A DNA stretch of 64,000 nt, taken from positions 1 through 64,000 of the forward strand of contig NZ_MZXW01000035.1 of the NCBI RefSeq assembly GCF_004123905.1, in the 5' to 3' direction. Position numbers and translations under genes: made by a program. Numbering within the stretch: the stretch's first letter is position 1; each line of letters starts with the position of its first letter. The notes beneath the pieces were generated by a model. It made no database searches. It saw only the letters and a program-made list of their open reading frames with translations, and had not been told where the DNA came from. The DNA comes from Bradyrhizobium betae. Its GTDB lineage: Bacteria; Pseudomonadota; Alphaproteobacteria; Rhizobiales; Xanthobacteraceae. Below are positions 8,887-17,477 of this stretch, one piece after another.

Positions 8887-10011
8887 ATGTTGAAGCGCAT
8901 GATGATCATGCTGTGTGTCGTGGGTGCGGTGTTCGCCGCGCTGGCGTGGTTCGTCAATTTCCGCGCCGGCATGATCAGGCAGGCCATGGCCGCCCTCGCC
9001 GATCCGCCGCAGACAGTGTCGACCACCACCGCGGTGCTCAGCGACTGGCAGTCGGCGCTGACCGCCATCGGCACGTTTCGCGCGGTAAACGGCGCCGATC
9101 TCTCGCTGCAGCAGTCCGGCATCGTGGATAGCCTGCACTTCGAGTCGGGCAAGGACGTCGCCGCGGGTGACGTGCTGCTTGACCTGCGCAAGGAGGACGA
9201 TATCGCCAAGCTGCAATCACTGCAGGCCACCGCTGACGGCTCCGCCATCACGTTGCGGCGCGATCAGGGCCAGTTGAAGATCAATGCGGTCAGCCAGGCG
9301 ACGGTCGACAGTGATCTCGTCAATGAGCGCAACGCGTTGGCGCTGGTCGCCCAGCAGCAGGCGCTGCTGGAGCAGAAGACCCTGAAGGCACCGTTTGCAG
9401 GGCGTCTCGGCGTGCGTCAGGTCGACGTCGGCCAATATCTCACCGCGGGCACCGCCATCGTCACGCTGCAGGCGCTCGACCGCCTCTTTGTCGACTTCAC
9501 CCTGCCGCAGCAGGCGGTCGACCAGGTCAAGGTCGGGCAGGAGGTTGCTGCCCGCATCGACGCGTTTCCGGGGCACACCTTCAAGGGCGTCGTGCAGGCG
9601 TTCAATTCCAAGGTCGATCAAACCAGCCGCAACGTTCAGGTCCGCGCGATCTTCGACAATCCGGATCGCAAGCTCCTGCCCGGCATGTTCGCGCGGATCG
9701 ACCTCAACATCGGCCACGCCACGAGCTACGTCACGCTGCCGCAGACCGCCATCGTCTACAACACCTACGGAGATTCCGTGTTCCTGGCGGTCAAGAGCGA
9801 GGCCGCGGACAAGCAGGGGCTGGTCGCCCGACAGACCTTCATCAAGACCGGCGCCACCCGCGGCGATCAGGTGGCGGTGATCTCGGGTCTCGACCAGGGC
9901 GCGACCGTCGTCACTGCCGGCCAGATCAAGCTGCGCAACGGCACCCTGCTGAAGGTCGACAACTCCATTGCCTTGGCGAACGATCCCAATCCGGCACCCG
10001 CCGACCAGTGA
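8887..10011 (+). CDS. RND efflux periplasmic adaptor (membrane fusion protein)
   Basis: 374 residues. An N-terminal membrane anchor (MIMLCVVGAVFAALAWFV) is followed by the biotinyl-lipoyl-like halves characteristic of HlyD/MexA adaptors (SLQQSGIVDSLHFESGKDVAAGD, then APFAGRLGVRQVDVGQYL). The beta-barrel and membrane-proximal domains complete it. The central hairpin is short. It links the inner membrane pump to the outer membrane channel. Its TGA at 10009-10011 lies 11 bases before the likely pump start, which suggests coupled translation. Confidence 0.92.
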   Translation: MLKRMMIMLCVVGAVFAALAWFVNFRAGMIRQAMAALADPPQTVSTTTAVLSDWQSALTAIGTFRAVNGADLSLQQSGIVDSLHFESGKDVAAGDVLLDLRKEDDIAKLQSLQATADGSAITLRRDQGQLKINAVSQATVDSDLVNERNALALVAQQQALLEQKTLKAPFAGRLGVRQVDVGQYLTAGTAIVTLQALDRLFVDFTLPQQAVDQVKVGQEVAARIDAFPGHTFKGVVQAFNSKVDQTSRNVQVRAIFDNPDRKLLPGMFARIDLNIGHATSYVTLPQTAIVYNTYGDSVFLAVKSEAADKQGLVARQTFIKTGATRGDQVAVISGLDQGATVVTAGQIKLRNGTLLKVDNSIALANDPNPAPADQ

Positions 10012-10022
10012 GGAGCGAGAAC

Positions 10023-13000
10023 GTGTCCTTTACCGACCTCTTCATTCGTCGGCCGGTGCTTGCGATCGTCGTCAGCCTGATGATCCTGGTGCTGGGTCTC
10101 AAGTCGATGACTGCGCTGCCGATCCTGCAATATCCGCGGACCCAGAATGCGATCGTCACCGTGTCGACGACGTATTACGGCGCGGATCCGGCGATCGTCG
10201 CCGGCTTCATCACCACGCCGCTGGAAAATGCCATCGCGCAGGCCAACGGCATCGACTACATGACGTCGAACAGCCAATCGAGCACCTCGACCATCACCGT
10301 CAATCTGCGGCTGAACTTCGATTCCGGCAAAGCGCTGACCGAAATCAACACCAAGGTGAACTCGGTGCTCAATCAGCTTCCGAGCGGCGCGCAGCAGCCG
10401 GTGCTGACGATCAAGGTCGGTCAGACCATCGACGCCATGTATCTCGGCTTCAGCAGCGACGTGCTGGCGCCGAACCAGATCACCGATTACCTGATCCGGG
10501 TGGTGCAGCCGAAGCTCCAGGCCGTGTCGGGCGTGCAGACCGCGGAACTGCTCGGCAACAAGACCTTCGCGCTACGCGCCTGGCTCGATCCGATCAAGCT
10601 TGCGGCGTATGGGCTGACCGCGTCGGACGTGTCGACCGCGCTCTCCGCCAACGACTACATCGCCGGGCTCGGTACCACCAAGGGCCAGATGGTGCAGGTC
10701 AACCTCACGGCCGCGACCAACCTGAAGTCGCTGCAGGAGTTTCGCGACCTGGTCGTGAAGCAGGCCGGCGCCTCCAACGTCAAGCTGTCGGATGTGGCCA
10801 ACGTCACCCTGGGCTCCGAAGATTACGACTCGTCGGTCGGCTTCAACGGCAAGCGCGCGGTCTATATCGGCATCCAGGTGGCGCCGAACGCCAACCTGCT
10901 CGACGTCATCAAGGGCATCCGCGCGGTCTATCCCGACATCAAGGCGCAGCAGCCGGACGGGCTGAATTCCGAGATCATCTACGACTCCACCGAATTCGTG
11001 AACAGCTCGATCGACGAGGTGATCCATACCCTGGTCGAAGCGCTTCTCATCGTCACGGTGGTCGTCTTCCTGTTCCTCGGCTCGTGGCGCTCGGTGCTGA
11101 TTCCGGTGATCGCTATACCGCTCTCGCTGGTCGGCACCTTCACCCTGCTGCTGGCGCTCGGCTTCTCGATCAACCTCCTGACGCTGCTCGCGCTGGTGCT
11201 CGCGATCGGTCTTGTGGTCGACGACGCCATCATCGTGGTCGAGAACGTCAACCGGCATCTGGCCGAGGGCGCAAAGCCGTTGCAGGCCGCGATCGCCGCC
11301 GCGCGCGAGCTTGCGGGTCCGATCGTGGCCATGACCGTGGTGCTGATCGCAGTCTACGTGCCGATCGGATTCCAGGGCGGCCTGACCGGAGCGCTCTTCA
11401 CCGAGTTCGCCTTTACCCTTGCCGGCGCCGTCGCGGTGTCGGCCGTCGTCGCGCTGACGCTGACGCCGATGTGCTGCGCCTACATCCTCAAGCCGCCGAC
11501 CACCGGCAAGCCGACGCTCGACGATCGCATCGTCGCGTTCATCGATGCGCGGATGGAGACGTTGCAGCATCGATACCGGCGCCTGCTCGCCGGCAGCCTG
11601 ACGACGATCCCGGTCACGGTCGTGTTCGCGGCCCTGGTCCTGAGCAGCATCTATTGGCTCTATACGAACTCCAAGAACGAGCTGGCGCCGGAGGAGGATC
11701 AGGGCGCGATCCTGATGCAGTCGACGCTGGCGCCGAACGCAACGCTGCAGCAGAAGCTGCTGTATTCGGCCGAGGTCCACCGGCGCATTTCCGCCTATGC
11801 CGAAACCGCGGGCGTGTTTCAGCTGGATCTCGTCGGCAGCTCGATTGCAGGCTGGGTCCTGAAGCCCTGGGACAAGCGCGACAAGACCGCGGCGCAACTG
11901 CAGCCGGTGCTACAACAGGAGATGGCCGGGGTTGCCGGTGCCAAGATCGTGGCGTTCCAATTGCCGCCGCTGCCCGGGGCGAGCGGACTTCCGATCCAGT
12001 TCGTGATCCAGACCACCGACCCGTTCGACCGGCTTGACGGCATCGCCAAGGCGTTCACCGCCGAGGCGCTGAAAAGCGGCAAGTTCATCTTCCTCGACAA
12101 CGACCTGAAGGTGGACCAGCCGCAAACCACGGTGCTGATCGATCGTGAAAAGACCGCGCAGCTCGGGCTGAAGCTCAGCGATGTCGGCAGCGCGCTCGGC
12201 AACATGCTGGGCGGCGGGTATGTCAACTATTTCGGCCTTGACGGTCGCTCCTACAAGGTGATCCCCCAGGTTGAGCAGCGCGAGCGACTTAATGCCGATC
12301 AGGTGCTGAACTACTATATCAAGACCTCCGACGGCACGTCGGTTCCGCTGTCGACGGTGGCGTCGCTGAAAACGACCACGGTCCCGCAATCCCTGAACCA
12401 TTTCCAGCAGGTCAATGCCGCCACCATCTCCGGCGTGGCCATGCCGGGAGTGATCACCGGCGAAGCGCTCGCAATGCTGAAGGAGATTGCGGACCGGACC
12501 CTGCCCAAAGGCTACAGCATCGACTATGGCGGACAATCGCGGCAGTTCATCCAGGAATCATCCGGCTTCGCCGCCACCTTCGGGTTTGCGCTGATCATCA
12601 TCTTCCTGGCGCTGTCGGCACAGTTCGAAAGTTTCCGCGATCCGCTCATCATCCTGGTCTCGGTGCCGATGTCGATCGCAGGCGCCCTGATCTTCATCAC
12701 GCTGGGCATCAAGGGCGCGAGCCTGAACATCTACACCGAGGTCGGCCTCGTGACGCTGATGGGATTGATCAGCAAGCACGGCATTCTCATCGTCGAGTTC
12801 GCCAACGAGCTGCAGCATGCCGGCCGCTCCAAGCGCGATGCAGTCATCGAGGCCACCGCGATCCGGCTGCGCCCGATTCTGATGACGACTGCGGCGATGG
12901 TGATCGGCGTAATGCCGCTGATCACCGCGTCCGGCGCCGGCGCCGCCTCGCGCTTCAACATGGGGCTGGTGATCGCCTCCGGACTTTCGATCGGAACGCT

Positions 13001-13136
13001 GTTCACCCTGTTCGTGGTGCCGGCCTTCTATGTGCTGCTGGCCGCCGACCATTCCGTAGCGGCGACGGATGAGGACACGGCGTTACGCGACGCCGCCGGC
13101 TCCAAAGCCAGCGGTGAGCCGCGAACAGCTCATTGA
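10023..13136 (+). CDS. RND efflux permease (HAE1 family)
   Basis: A 1037-residue AcrB/MexB-type proton-driven drug exporter. The family start MSFTDLFIRRPVLAIVVSLM, the proton-relay helix with paired aspartates (LAIGLVVDDAIIVVENV) and the C-terminal repeat GLISKHGILIVEFANEL are all present, so the pump appears intact. The frame is open from a GTG at 10008, but AGGAG at 10011-10015 fits the GTG at 10023, which also gives the conserved N-terminus. It is the last gene of the operon and converges with the DUF5666 gene. Confidence 0.93.
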   Translation: MSFTDLFIRRPVLAIVVSLMILVLGLKSMTALPILQYPRTQNAIVTVSTTYYGADPAIVAGFITTPLENAIAQANGIDYMTSNSQSSTSTITVNLRLNFDSGKALTEINTKVNSVLNQLPSGAQQPVLTIKVGQTIDAMYLGFSSDVLAPNQITDYLIRVVQPKLQAVSGVQTAELLGNKTFALRAWLDPIKLAAYGLTASDVSTALSANDYIAGLGTTKGQMVQVNLTAATNLKSLQEFRDLVVKQAGASNVKLSDVANVTLGSEDYDSSVGFNGKRAVYIGIQVAPNANLLDVIKGIRAVYPDIKAQQPDGLNSEIIYDSTEFVNSSIDEVIHTLVEALLIVTVVVFLFLGSWRSVLIPVIAIPLSLVGTFTLLLALGFSINLLTLLALVLAIGLVVDDAIIVVENVNRHLAEGAKPLQAAIAAARELAGPIVAMTVVLIAVYVPIGFQGGLTGALFTEFAFTLAGAVAVSAVVALTLTPMCCAYILKPPTTGKPTLDDRIVAFIDARMETLQHRYRRLLAGSLTTIPVTVVFAALVLSSIYWLYTNSKNELAPEEDQGAILMQSTLAPNATLQQKLLYSAEVHRRISAYAETAGVFQLDLVGSSIAGWVLKPWDKRDKTAAQLQPVLQQEMAGVAGAKIVAFQLPPLPGASGLPIQFVIQTTDPFDRLDGIAKAFTAEALKSGKFIFLDNDLKVDQPQTTVLIDREKTAQLGLKLSDVGSALGNMLGGGYVNYFGLDGRSYKVIPQVEQRERLNADQVLNYYIKTSDGTSVPLSTVASLKTTTVPQSLNHFQQVNAATISGVAMPGVITGEALAMLKEIADRTLPKGYSIDYGGQSRQFIQESSGFAATFGFALIIIFLALSAQFESFRDPLIILVSVPMSIAGALIFITLGIKGASLNIYTEVGLVTLMGLISKHGILIVEFANELQHAGRSKRDAVIEATAIRLRPILMTTAAMVIGVMPLITASGAGAASRFNMGLVIASGLSIGTLFTLFVVPAFYVLLAADHSVAATDEDTALRDAAGSKASGEPRTAH

Positions 13137-13151
13137 GCCAAGCAAATGAAG

Positions 13152-13188
13152 AAACCCGGATCAACCCGCCCGACGGCCGATCCGGTTT
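13152..13188. terminator. Terminator-like hairpin between convergent genes
   Basis: AAACCCGGATC at 13152-13162 pairs with GATCCGGTTT at 13179-13188 with a single bulged C. It lies between the RND pump stop (13136) and the 3' end of the DUF5666 gene (13191). The A- and T-rich flanks are short, so it could serve either strand. Confidence 0.55.
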
Positions 13189-13190
13189 CC

Positions 13191-14375
13191 TCAGCGCCGG
13201 CCGCCGCCCATACCGCCGCCGGGTCCACCGAAGCCTCCACCTCCCGGTCCGCCAGGCCCCATCGGACCTCCACCGGGCGAGCCAAACCCGCCGGGACCCG
13301 ACGGACCGCTTGGGCGGGCGCCCGGGGGCGCACCCGGGCTGGCCCCCGGCGCAGGGGCACCCGCGGGGCCGGGCTGGCTACCGCCTGGCGTGGTGGCAGG
13401 ACGACTCGGATGCATGATCGAGCCACCCGGCGAGCGATTGCCGGCACCGCCCGGCCCTTGCGGGGATGGTCCAGGGCCCTGGCCGATCGCCTGAGCCGAA
13501 TCGACCTGAAGACCACGCGAGCGATCGAACACGCCGTTGACCACCATGCGGGCTTCGCCGGCTGCCGGGCCGAACCGCGAGCCGTCACGGGCCACGAGGC
13601 CCGAGCCAAGCTGGAGATTCGCACCCGCGCGCTGCACGTAAGCCTCGATCGACAGGCGGCTGGCGCCGACCAGATCCGAGAAATCGTCGATCCGCGTCCG
13701 CGCGGCCTGCATCGTGCCCTGGCTCGCACTGCCTTCGATCTGGACGCGCTGGCCGACCAGCAGCGGATCGACGCCGCTCAGCTTCAGCCCGCCGATGCGC
13801 AGGCCATCGGGCCCGCGCTCGACCAGACCGGTGACACGCTCGGTCGCCTCGCGCCGCGGCTCGACCAGGCTTGCGACGATCACGCCGTCGGCCCGGCGCA
13901 AGCCGTAGACGGCCACCTGCGTGCCCGCACGAAGCTTGGTCTCCTTGCCGCTCGCGACGATGTTCTGGCCGAGCACCGTCAACTCGTTGCCCTTGACCTG
14001 CTCGATCGGGCCGGAGACCTCGCTTGCGATCGTGATGTTGCGCGTGACGAGGGTGCCGTCGGCTTGACGGGTGGCGACCAAGCGGGCGAGCTGGCCGATC
14101 CGCAATGCCTTGGGGCTCGCGGCCTCGCCGTCGATCCTGACAGGCACGTCGCTGGCATAGGTCACGCGTTCGCCGTTGACGTAGATGCTGCCAAAACGCT
14201 GGATCACGCCGACGATGCCGGTGCCGCCGATGCCGTGATCATCTCCGCGCGTAATTCCGGTGCCGCCGATGCCCTGATCGGTGCCGCGCTTGACCTGCGC
14301 ACGCGCAATCGCCGTGCCGGCGAGCCAGAACCCCGTCAGCAGCAGACGGCGGGAGATCAGCGGCGGCCGGCTCAT
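13191..14375 (-). CDS. DUF5666 domain protein with Gly/Pro-rich C-terminus
   Basis: 394 residues. An N-terminal signal peptide (RRLLLTGFWLAGTAIARAQ) exports it. Repeated small beta domains of the DUF5666 type follow, recognised by segments such as GIVGVIQRFGSIYVNGERV, LRIGQLARLVATRQADGTL and GLKLSGVDPLLVGQRVQIEG. The final 80 or so residues are nearly all Gly, Pro, Ala and Ser (GGGFGGPGGG). The function is unknown. Its ATG overlaps the DUF6502 stop by 4 bases, so the two are translationally coupled and probably share the palindromic promoter at 15272-15328. Confidence 0.85.
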   Translation of the reverse strand: MSRPPLISRRLLLTGFWLAGTAIARAQVKRGTDQGIGGTGITRGDDHGIGGTGIVGVIQRFGSIYVNGERVTYASDVPVRIDGEAASPKALRIGQLARLVATRQADGTLVTRNITIASEVSGPIEQVKGNELTVLGQNIVASGKETKLRAGTQVAVYGLRRADGVIVASLVEPRREATERVTGLVERGPDGLRIGGLKLSGVDPLLVGQRVQIEGSASQGTMQAARTRIDDFSDLVGASRLSIEAYVQRAGANLQLGSGLVARDGSRFGPAAGEARMVVNGVFDRSRGLQVDSAQAIGQGPGPSPQGPGGAGNRSPGGSIMHPSRPATTPGGSQPGPAGAPAPGASPGAPPGARPSGPSGPGGFGSPGGGPMGPGGPGGGGFGGPGGGMGGGRR

Positions 14376-15247
14376 GAATGACCGCCCTCATTGCCCGCTT
14401 CCTTCCCGGCGCTCTCCTCATCGGCATCTTCGCTGTAGATGTAGATGCCGAAATTCCAGCGGGCATCCCCGCCCTTGTCCTTGGCGAGCGCGCGGTTGGC
14501 CTCGCGGTTGGCCGTCTTCAGCGCGTCCATGGCGAGCTCGCGCGAGCGTGCCTCGAGCTTCTGTGCCAGCTTCGGCGAGATGTTGTTGTAGTGCACCGCG
14601 CGTTCGAGGAAGCGCGGCCCGCCCGAGACGTTCTGCGCGGCCGCGGCGATGTGGTCGTGCAGATTACGGCCGAGATAGTGCCATTTGCTGTCGTCCTCGC
14701 CGCTCGGAACGAAGGCGGCTTCGACCAGCTCGATCTCGTCGGCATCATTGATGGTCACGAGCTTGCGGTCGACCCATTCGTCGAGCACGGCGCGGGGCCG
14801 GACGTCCTTGGTGACGGACGCGACGAGTTGCTCGAAGGACGGCGCATCGCCTTCGGCGGTGCGCGGCAGCGCCAGCGGCTCGCCCTTCGAATCAGTGAAC
14901 TCGGGCGCGGCGAGCCAGCGCGCGATCACCGCGCTGGTCAGCGACACCGCCGCCGGCGCCTCGTGCACGGGCGCGCCCGCGCCGCGCAGCCGCGCCACCT
15001 CCTTGCGGTGGATGCCGGTGAGCAGGCTGACGCGGCTGTCGGTCTGCTCCTTTTCCTCCAACGCGAAATCATGCTCGGCGACGTTGACGAAAAGCTCGCG
15101 AAGCAATTGGGCCAGGGCCGGAAAGGTCATTCCGCTGCGGATGCAGAGCCGCACGAGCGGGCGCAGCAGCCGCGCCAGCGGCGCGTGCAGCTTCTCGGCA
15201 GCGTTCGGCTGTGGCGCCGCTGCTTTGGGCCCGGACTTGGCATTCAT
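14372..15247 (-). CDS. DUF6502 family protein, possible DNA-binding regulator
   Basis: 291 residues from the ATG at 15247 (MNAKSGPK); the frame is open to 15373, but that extension crosses the promoter palindromes. The N-terminal third contains a helix-turn-helix-like stretch (SRVSLLTGIHRKEVARLRG, about residues 75-95). A conserved helical region and an acidic tail follow (EDADEESAGKEAGNEG). I recognise the family as DUF6502; its function is not established. The HTH-like segment together with two palindromes just upstream suggests autoregulation, which is inference. It is the first gene of a two-gene operon with the DUF5666 gene. Confidence 0.8.
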   Translation of the reverse strand: MNAKSGPKAAAPQPNAAEKLHAPLARLLRPLVRLCIRSGMTFPALAQLLRELFVNVAEHDFALEEKEQTDSRVSLLTGIHRKEVARLRGAGAPVHEAPAAVSLTSAVIARWLAAPEFTDSKGEPLALPRTAEGDAPSFEQLVASVTKDVRPRAVLDEWVDRKLVTINDADEIELVEAAFVPSGEDDSKWHYLGRNLHDHIAAAAQNVSGGPRFLERAVHYNNISPKLAQKLEARSRELAMDALKTANREANRALAKDKGGDARWNFGIYIYSEDADEESAGKEAGNEGGHS

Positions 15248-15271
15248 GTCTGAATTGTACCAACGCCTCAC

Positions 15272-15328
15272 GTGGGACACAATCCCACATTTTCGCCCAT
15301 CCCCAATTGACGTGGTAAATTTTCCCAC
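15272..15328 (-). promoter_or_regulatory. Two 17-bp palindromic operators upstream of the DUF6502 gene
   Basis: A perfect palindrome GTGGGA-CACAA-TCCCAC lies at 15272-15288. A second copy with one mismatch, GTGGTA-AATTT-TCCCAC, lies at 15312-15328. Their starts are 40 bases apart, close to four helical turns. The pair sits 25-80 bases upstream of the DUF6502 start. I do not recognise the motif as the site of a known regulator. Confidence 0.7.
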
Positions 15329-15375
15329 ATATACGAGACGGCACTGAGGGCGCGACGTAAAGGGACACACCACCC

Positions 15376-15537
15376 ATGGCCGACCGCTTGGTCCGCAATT
15401 CCAGCTCGCTGCATGCTTTGTCGGCTCCCGACCCGGGGCGCGGCACGATCGAGCCGATGCTGCCGGCGCTGCTGCGCGGAATCATCTTCATCTCGGTGCT
15501 CGCAGCACCGTTCGTCGCCGCGCTTCTCGCAGGCTGA
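15376..15537 (+). CDS. Small 53-residue membrane peptide
   Basis: A short frame from the ATG at 15376 to the TGA at 15535-15537, too short for many gene callers. The first half is polar (MADRLVRNSSSLHALSAPDP). The second half is one hydrophobic segment (LPALLRGIIFISVLAAPFVA) ending in LLAG. It ends 5 bases before the glycosyltransferase-permease fusion gene, so it is probably the first gene of the polysaccharide operon. No homologue is recognised. Confidence 0.6.
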   Translation: MADRLVRNSSSLHALSAPDPGRGTIEPMLPALLRGIIFISVLAAPFVAALLAG

Positions 15538-15542
15538 CCAAC

Positions 15543-17474
15543 ATGATGCATCACATCAACGAAACCCCGCGCCGCCCGTCGGTGCTGCACATCTTCAAGA
15601 TCTATTATCCCGACCTGTTCGGCGGCACGCTCACGGTGATCCGCGACATCTGCACGAGCCTGAAAGACGCTTTCGCCTCGGCCGTGCTGGTCTGTTCGCA
15701 ATCGCCGGAGCGGCGTGAGATCGTCGTCAACGACGTGCCGGTCGAGCGCGTGCGCTCGTTCGGCAATGTGCTGTCGCTGCCCGCCGCCCCCGCCTATCCC
15801 TGGCGTCTGTGGCGCAGGATCGCCGAGCACGATCTGCTCGCCCTCCACGCCCCCTTCCCGCTCGCCGATCTCATCTTCGCTTTTGGCTTCGGCGCCAGGC
15901 GGCCGCTGGTGGTGCACTGGCACGCCGACATCGTCACCCATGCCGGCCTGCGCTGGTTCATCGAACCGCTGATGCGGCGGACGCTGCGCCGCGCCAAGGC
16001 GATCATCGTCTCGGACCACGTGCTGGTCGACAACACGCCGCTCTTGCGCGAATTCGAGGACAAATGCCACGTCGTGCCGTTCGGCATCGACACCAGCGGC
16101 TATGACTGCTCGAAGATCGAGCCGCACCACGTCAACGATCGCGGCCGGCTCGTGCTCGCCTGCGGCCGGCTCGTACCCTACAAGGGTTTTGACGTCCTGA
16201 TCCGCGCGGCGGCGGCGCACAATTTCGAAACCTGGATCATCGGCGAGGGCGCCGAGCGACCGCGGCTCGAGCAATTGATCCAAGAGCTCGGCCTGGGTGA
16301 GCGCGTTCGCCTGCTCGGCTCGGTCAGTGACAGCGAGCGCATCAAGCTGATGTGCCTGTCCGACGTCTTCGTGATGCCGTCGGTGACCAATGCCGAGACC
16401 TTCGGGCTGGTCCAGCTCGAAGCCATGGCCGCCGGCCGCCCCGTGGTGAACACGGCGCTCGACACGGCAGTGCCGCACGTCGCCCGCCATGGCATGGAGG
16501 CGATCACCGTGCCGCCCGGCGACGCCGAGAAGCTGGGTGAGGCCATCGACACCCTGATCCGCGATCCCGAGCGCCGCCGCCGCATGGGACTTTCGGCACG
16601 CACGCGCGCCTTCACCCGCTATTCGGCCACGGCCTTCAAGCAGGGGATGGAGACTGTCTACCGCAACGCTGTCACTGCATCCTGCGAGGAGCGATCGGCG
16701 ACCTGCGAGCCGGTGCCGACGACCGGCTGGCTGGACACGGTGCGGATCGCAGCGGCGCTGGCCTGGTCCGACATGCGGCATCGCTACGTCCGCTCGCTGC
16801 TCGGCCCGTTCTGGATGTCGCTCCAGATGGCGATCGTGGTCGCAGTGCTGGGCTCGGTGATCGGCCAGATCTCGAACACCAGCATGCTGTCGCGTCTGCC
16901 GATGCTCGCGCTGTCGATGACGGCCTGGACCTTCCTCAACAGCGTGGTGCTCGATGCGACCACGGCGTTACAGAACTCGGCGAGCCTGATCCGCGACCGG
17001 GCACTGCCGCCGGTCATCTTCCTGCTGCAATGCACGTTCCGCCAGGCGCTGTTCGCGCTGCATAATGCCTGCGTGCCGCTGCTACTGTGGCTGGTCATCT
17101 CCCCACACGACCTCTCTCATGCGTTGGCGGCACTGCCCGGCCTGCTTCTCTTCATCGCCTGCACTTTCGCCCTGAGCCTCGTCCTCGGCGCCATGGCGAC
17201 GCGCTATCGCGACCTCAAGCCGATCATCGAATCCACGCTGATGCTGGCCTTTCTTGCCTCGCCGGTGATCTGGTCGTCCGACATCATCAACCACCGCTCG
17301 ACGGTGATGCGGCTCAATCCGCTGACGCATCTGTTCGCCGTGTGGCGCGAGCCGCTGGCAGGCGTCCCGATCGATCCCGTCAGCATCGTCTACGTGCTGA
17401 TTACGCTGACGCTGCTGATCTTTGCGAGCCTCCTGACGCTGGTCCATCTGCGCAAAGCCGCATTCTGGATCTGA
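15543..17474 (+). CDS. Fusion: GT4 glycosyltransferase and ABC-2 polysaccharide permease
   Basis: 643 residues in one uninterrupted frame. Residues 1 to about 375 form a GT-B fold glycosyltransferase of family 4: HIFKIYYPDLFGGTLTVI at the start, GRLVPYKGFDVLIRAA in the donor domain, and the E-x7-E motif near residue 284 (NAETFGLVQLEAMAAGRPVV). From about residue 398 it continues as a KpsM/Wzm-type ABC-2 permease (DMRHRYVRSLLGPFWMSL), with about six membrane helices up to the C-terminus. These activities are normally separate proteins. The ATPase partner follows 3 bases downstream. The product probably adds a sugar to, and exports, a lipid-linked polysaccharide. Confidence 0.88.
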   Translation: MMHHINETPRRPSVLHIFKIYYPDLFGGTLTVIRDICTSLKDAFASAVLVCSQSPERREIVVNDVPVERVRSFGNVLSLPAAPAYPWRLWRRIAEHDLLALHAPFPLADLIFAFGFGARRPLVVHWHADIVTHAGLRWFIEPLMRRTLRRAKAIIVSDHVLVDNTPLLREFEDKCHVVPFGIDTSGYDCSKIEPHHVNDRGRLVLACGRLVPYKGFDVLIRAAAAHNFETWIIGEGAERPRLEQLIQELGLGERVRLLGSVSDSERIKLMCLSDVFVMPSVTNAETFGLVQLEAMAAGRPVVNTALDTAVPHVARHGMEAITVPPGDAEKLGEAIDTLIRDPERRRRMGLSARTRAFTRYSATAFKQGMETVYRNAVTASCEERSATCEPVPTTGWLDTVRIAAALAWSDMRHRYVRSLLGPFWMSLQMAIVVAVLGSVIGQISNTSMLSRLPMLALSMTAWTFLNSVVLDATTALQNSASLIRDRALPPVIFLLQCTFRQALFALHNACVPLLLWLVISPHDLSHALAALPGLLLFIACTFALSLVLGAMATRYRDLKPIIESTLMLAFLASPVIWSSDIINHRSTVMRLNPLTHLFAVWREPLAGVPIDPVSIVYVLITLTLLIFASLLTLVHLRKAAFWI

Positions 17475-17477
17475 CGC

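Noticed and set aside
15069..16781. 570-residue minus-strand open frame
   Set aside because: Antisense to the glycosyltransferase-permease fusion and the DUF6502 promoter; the composition is that of a GC shadow with no domain.
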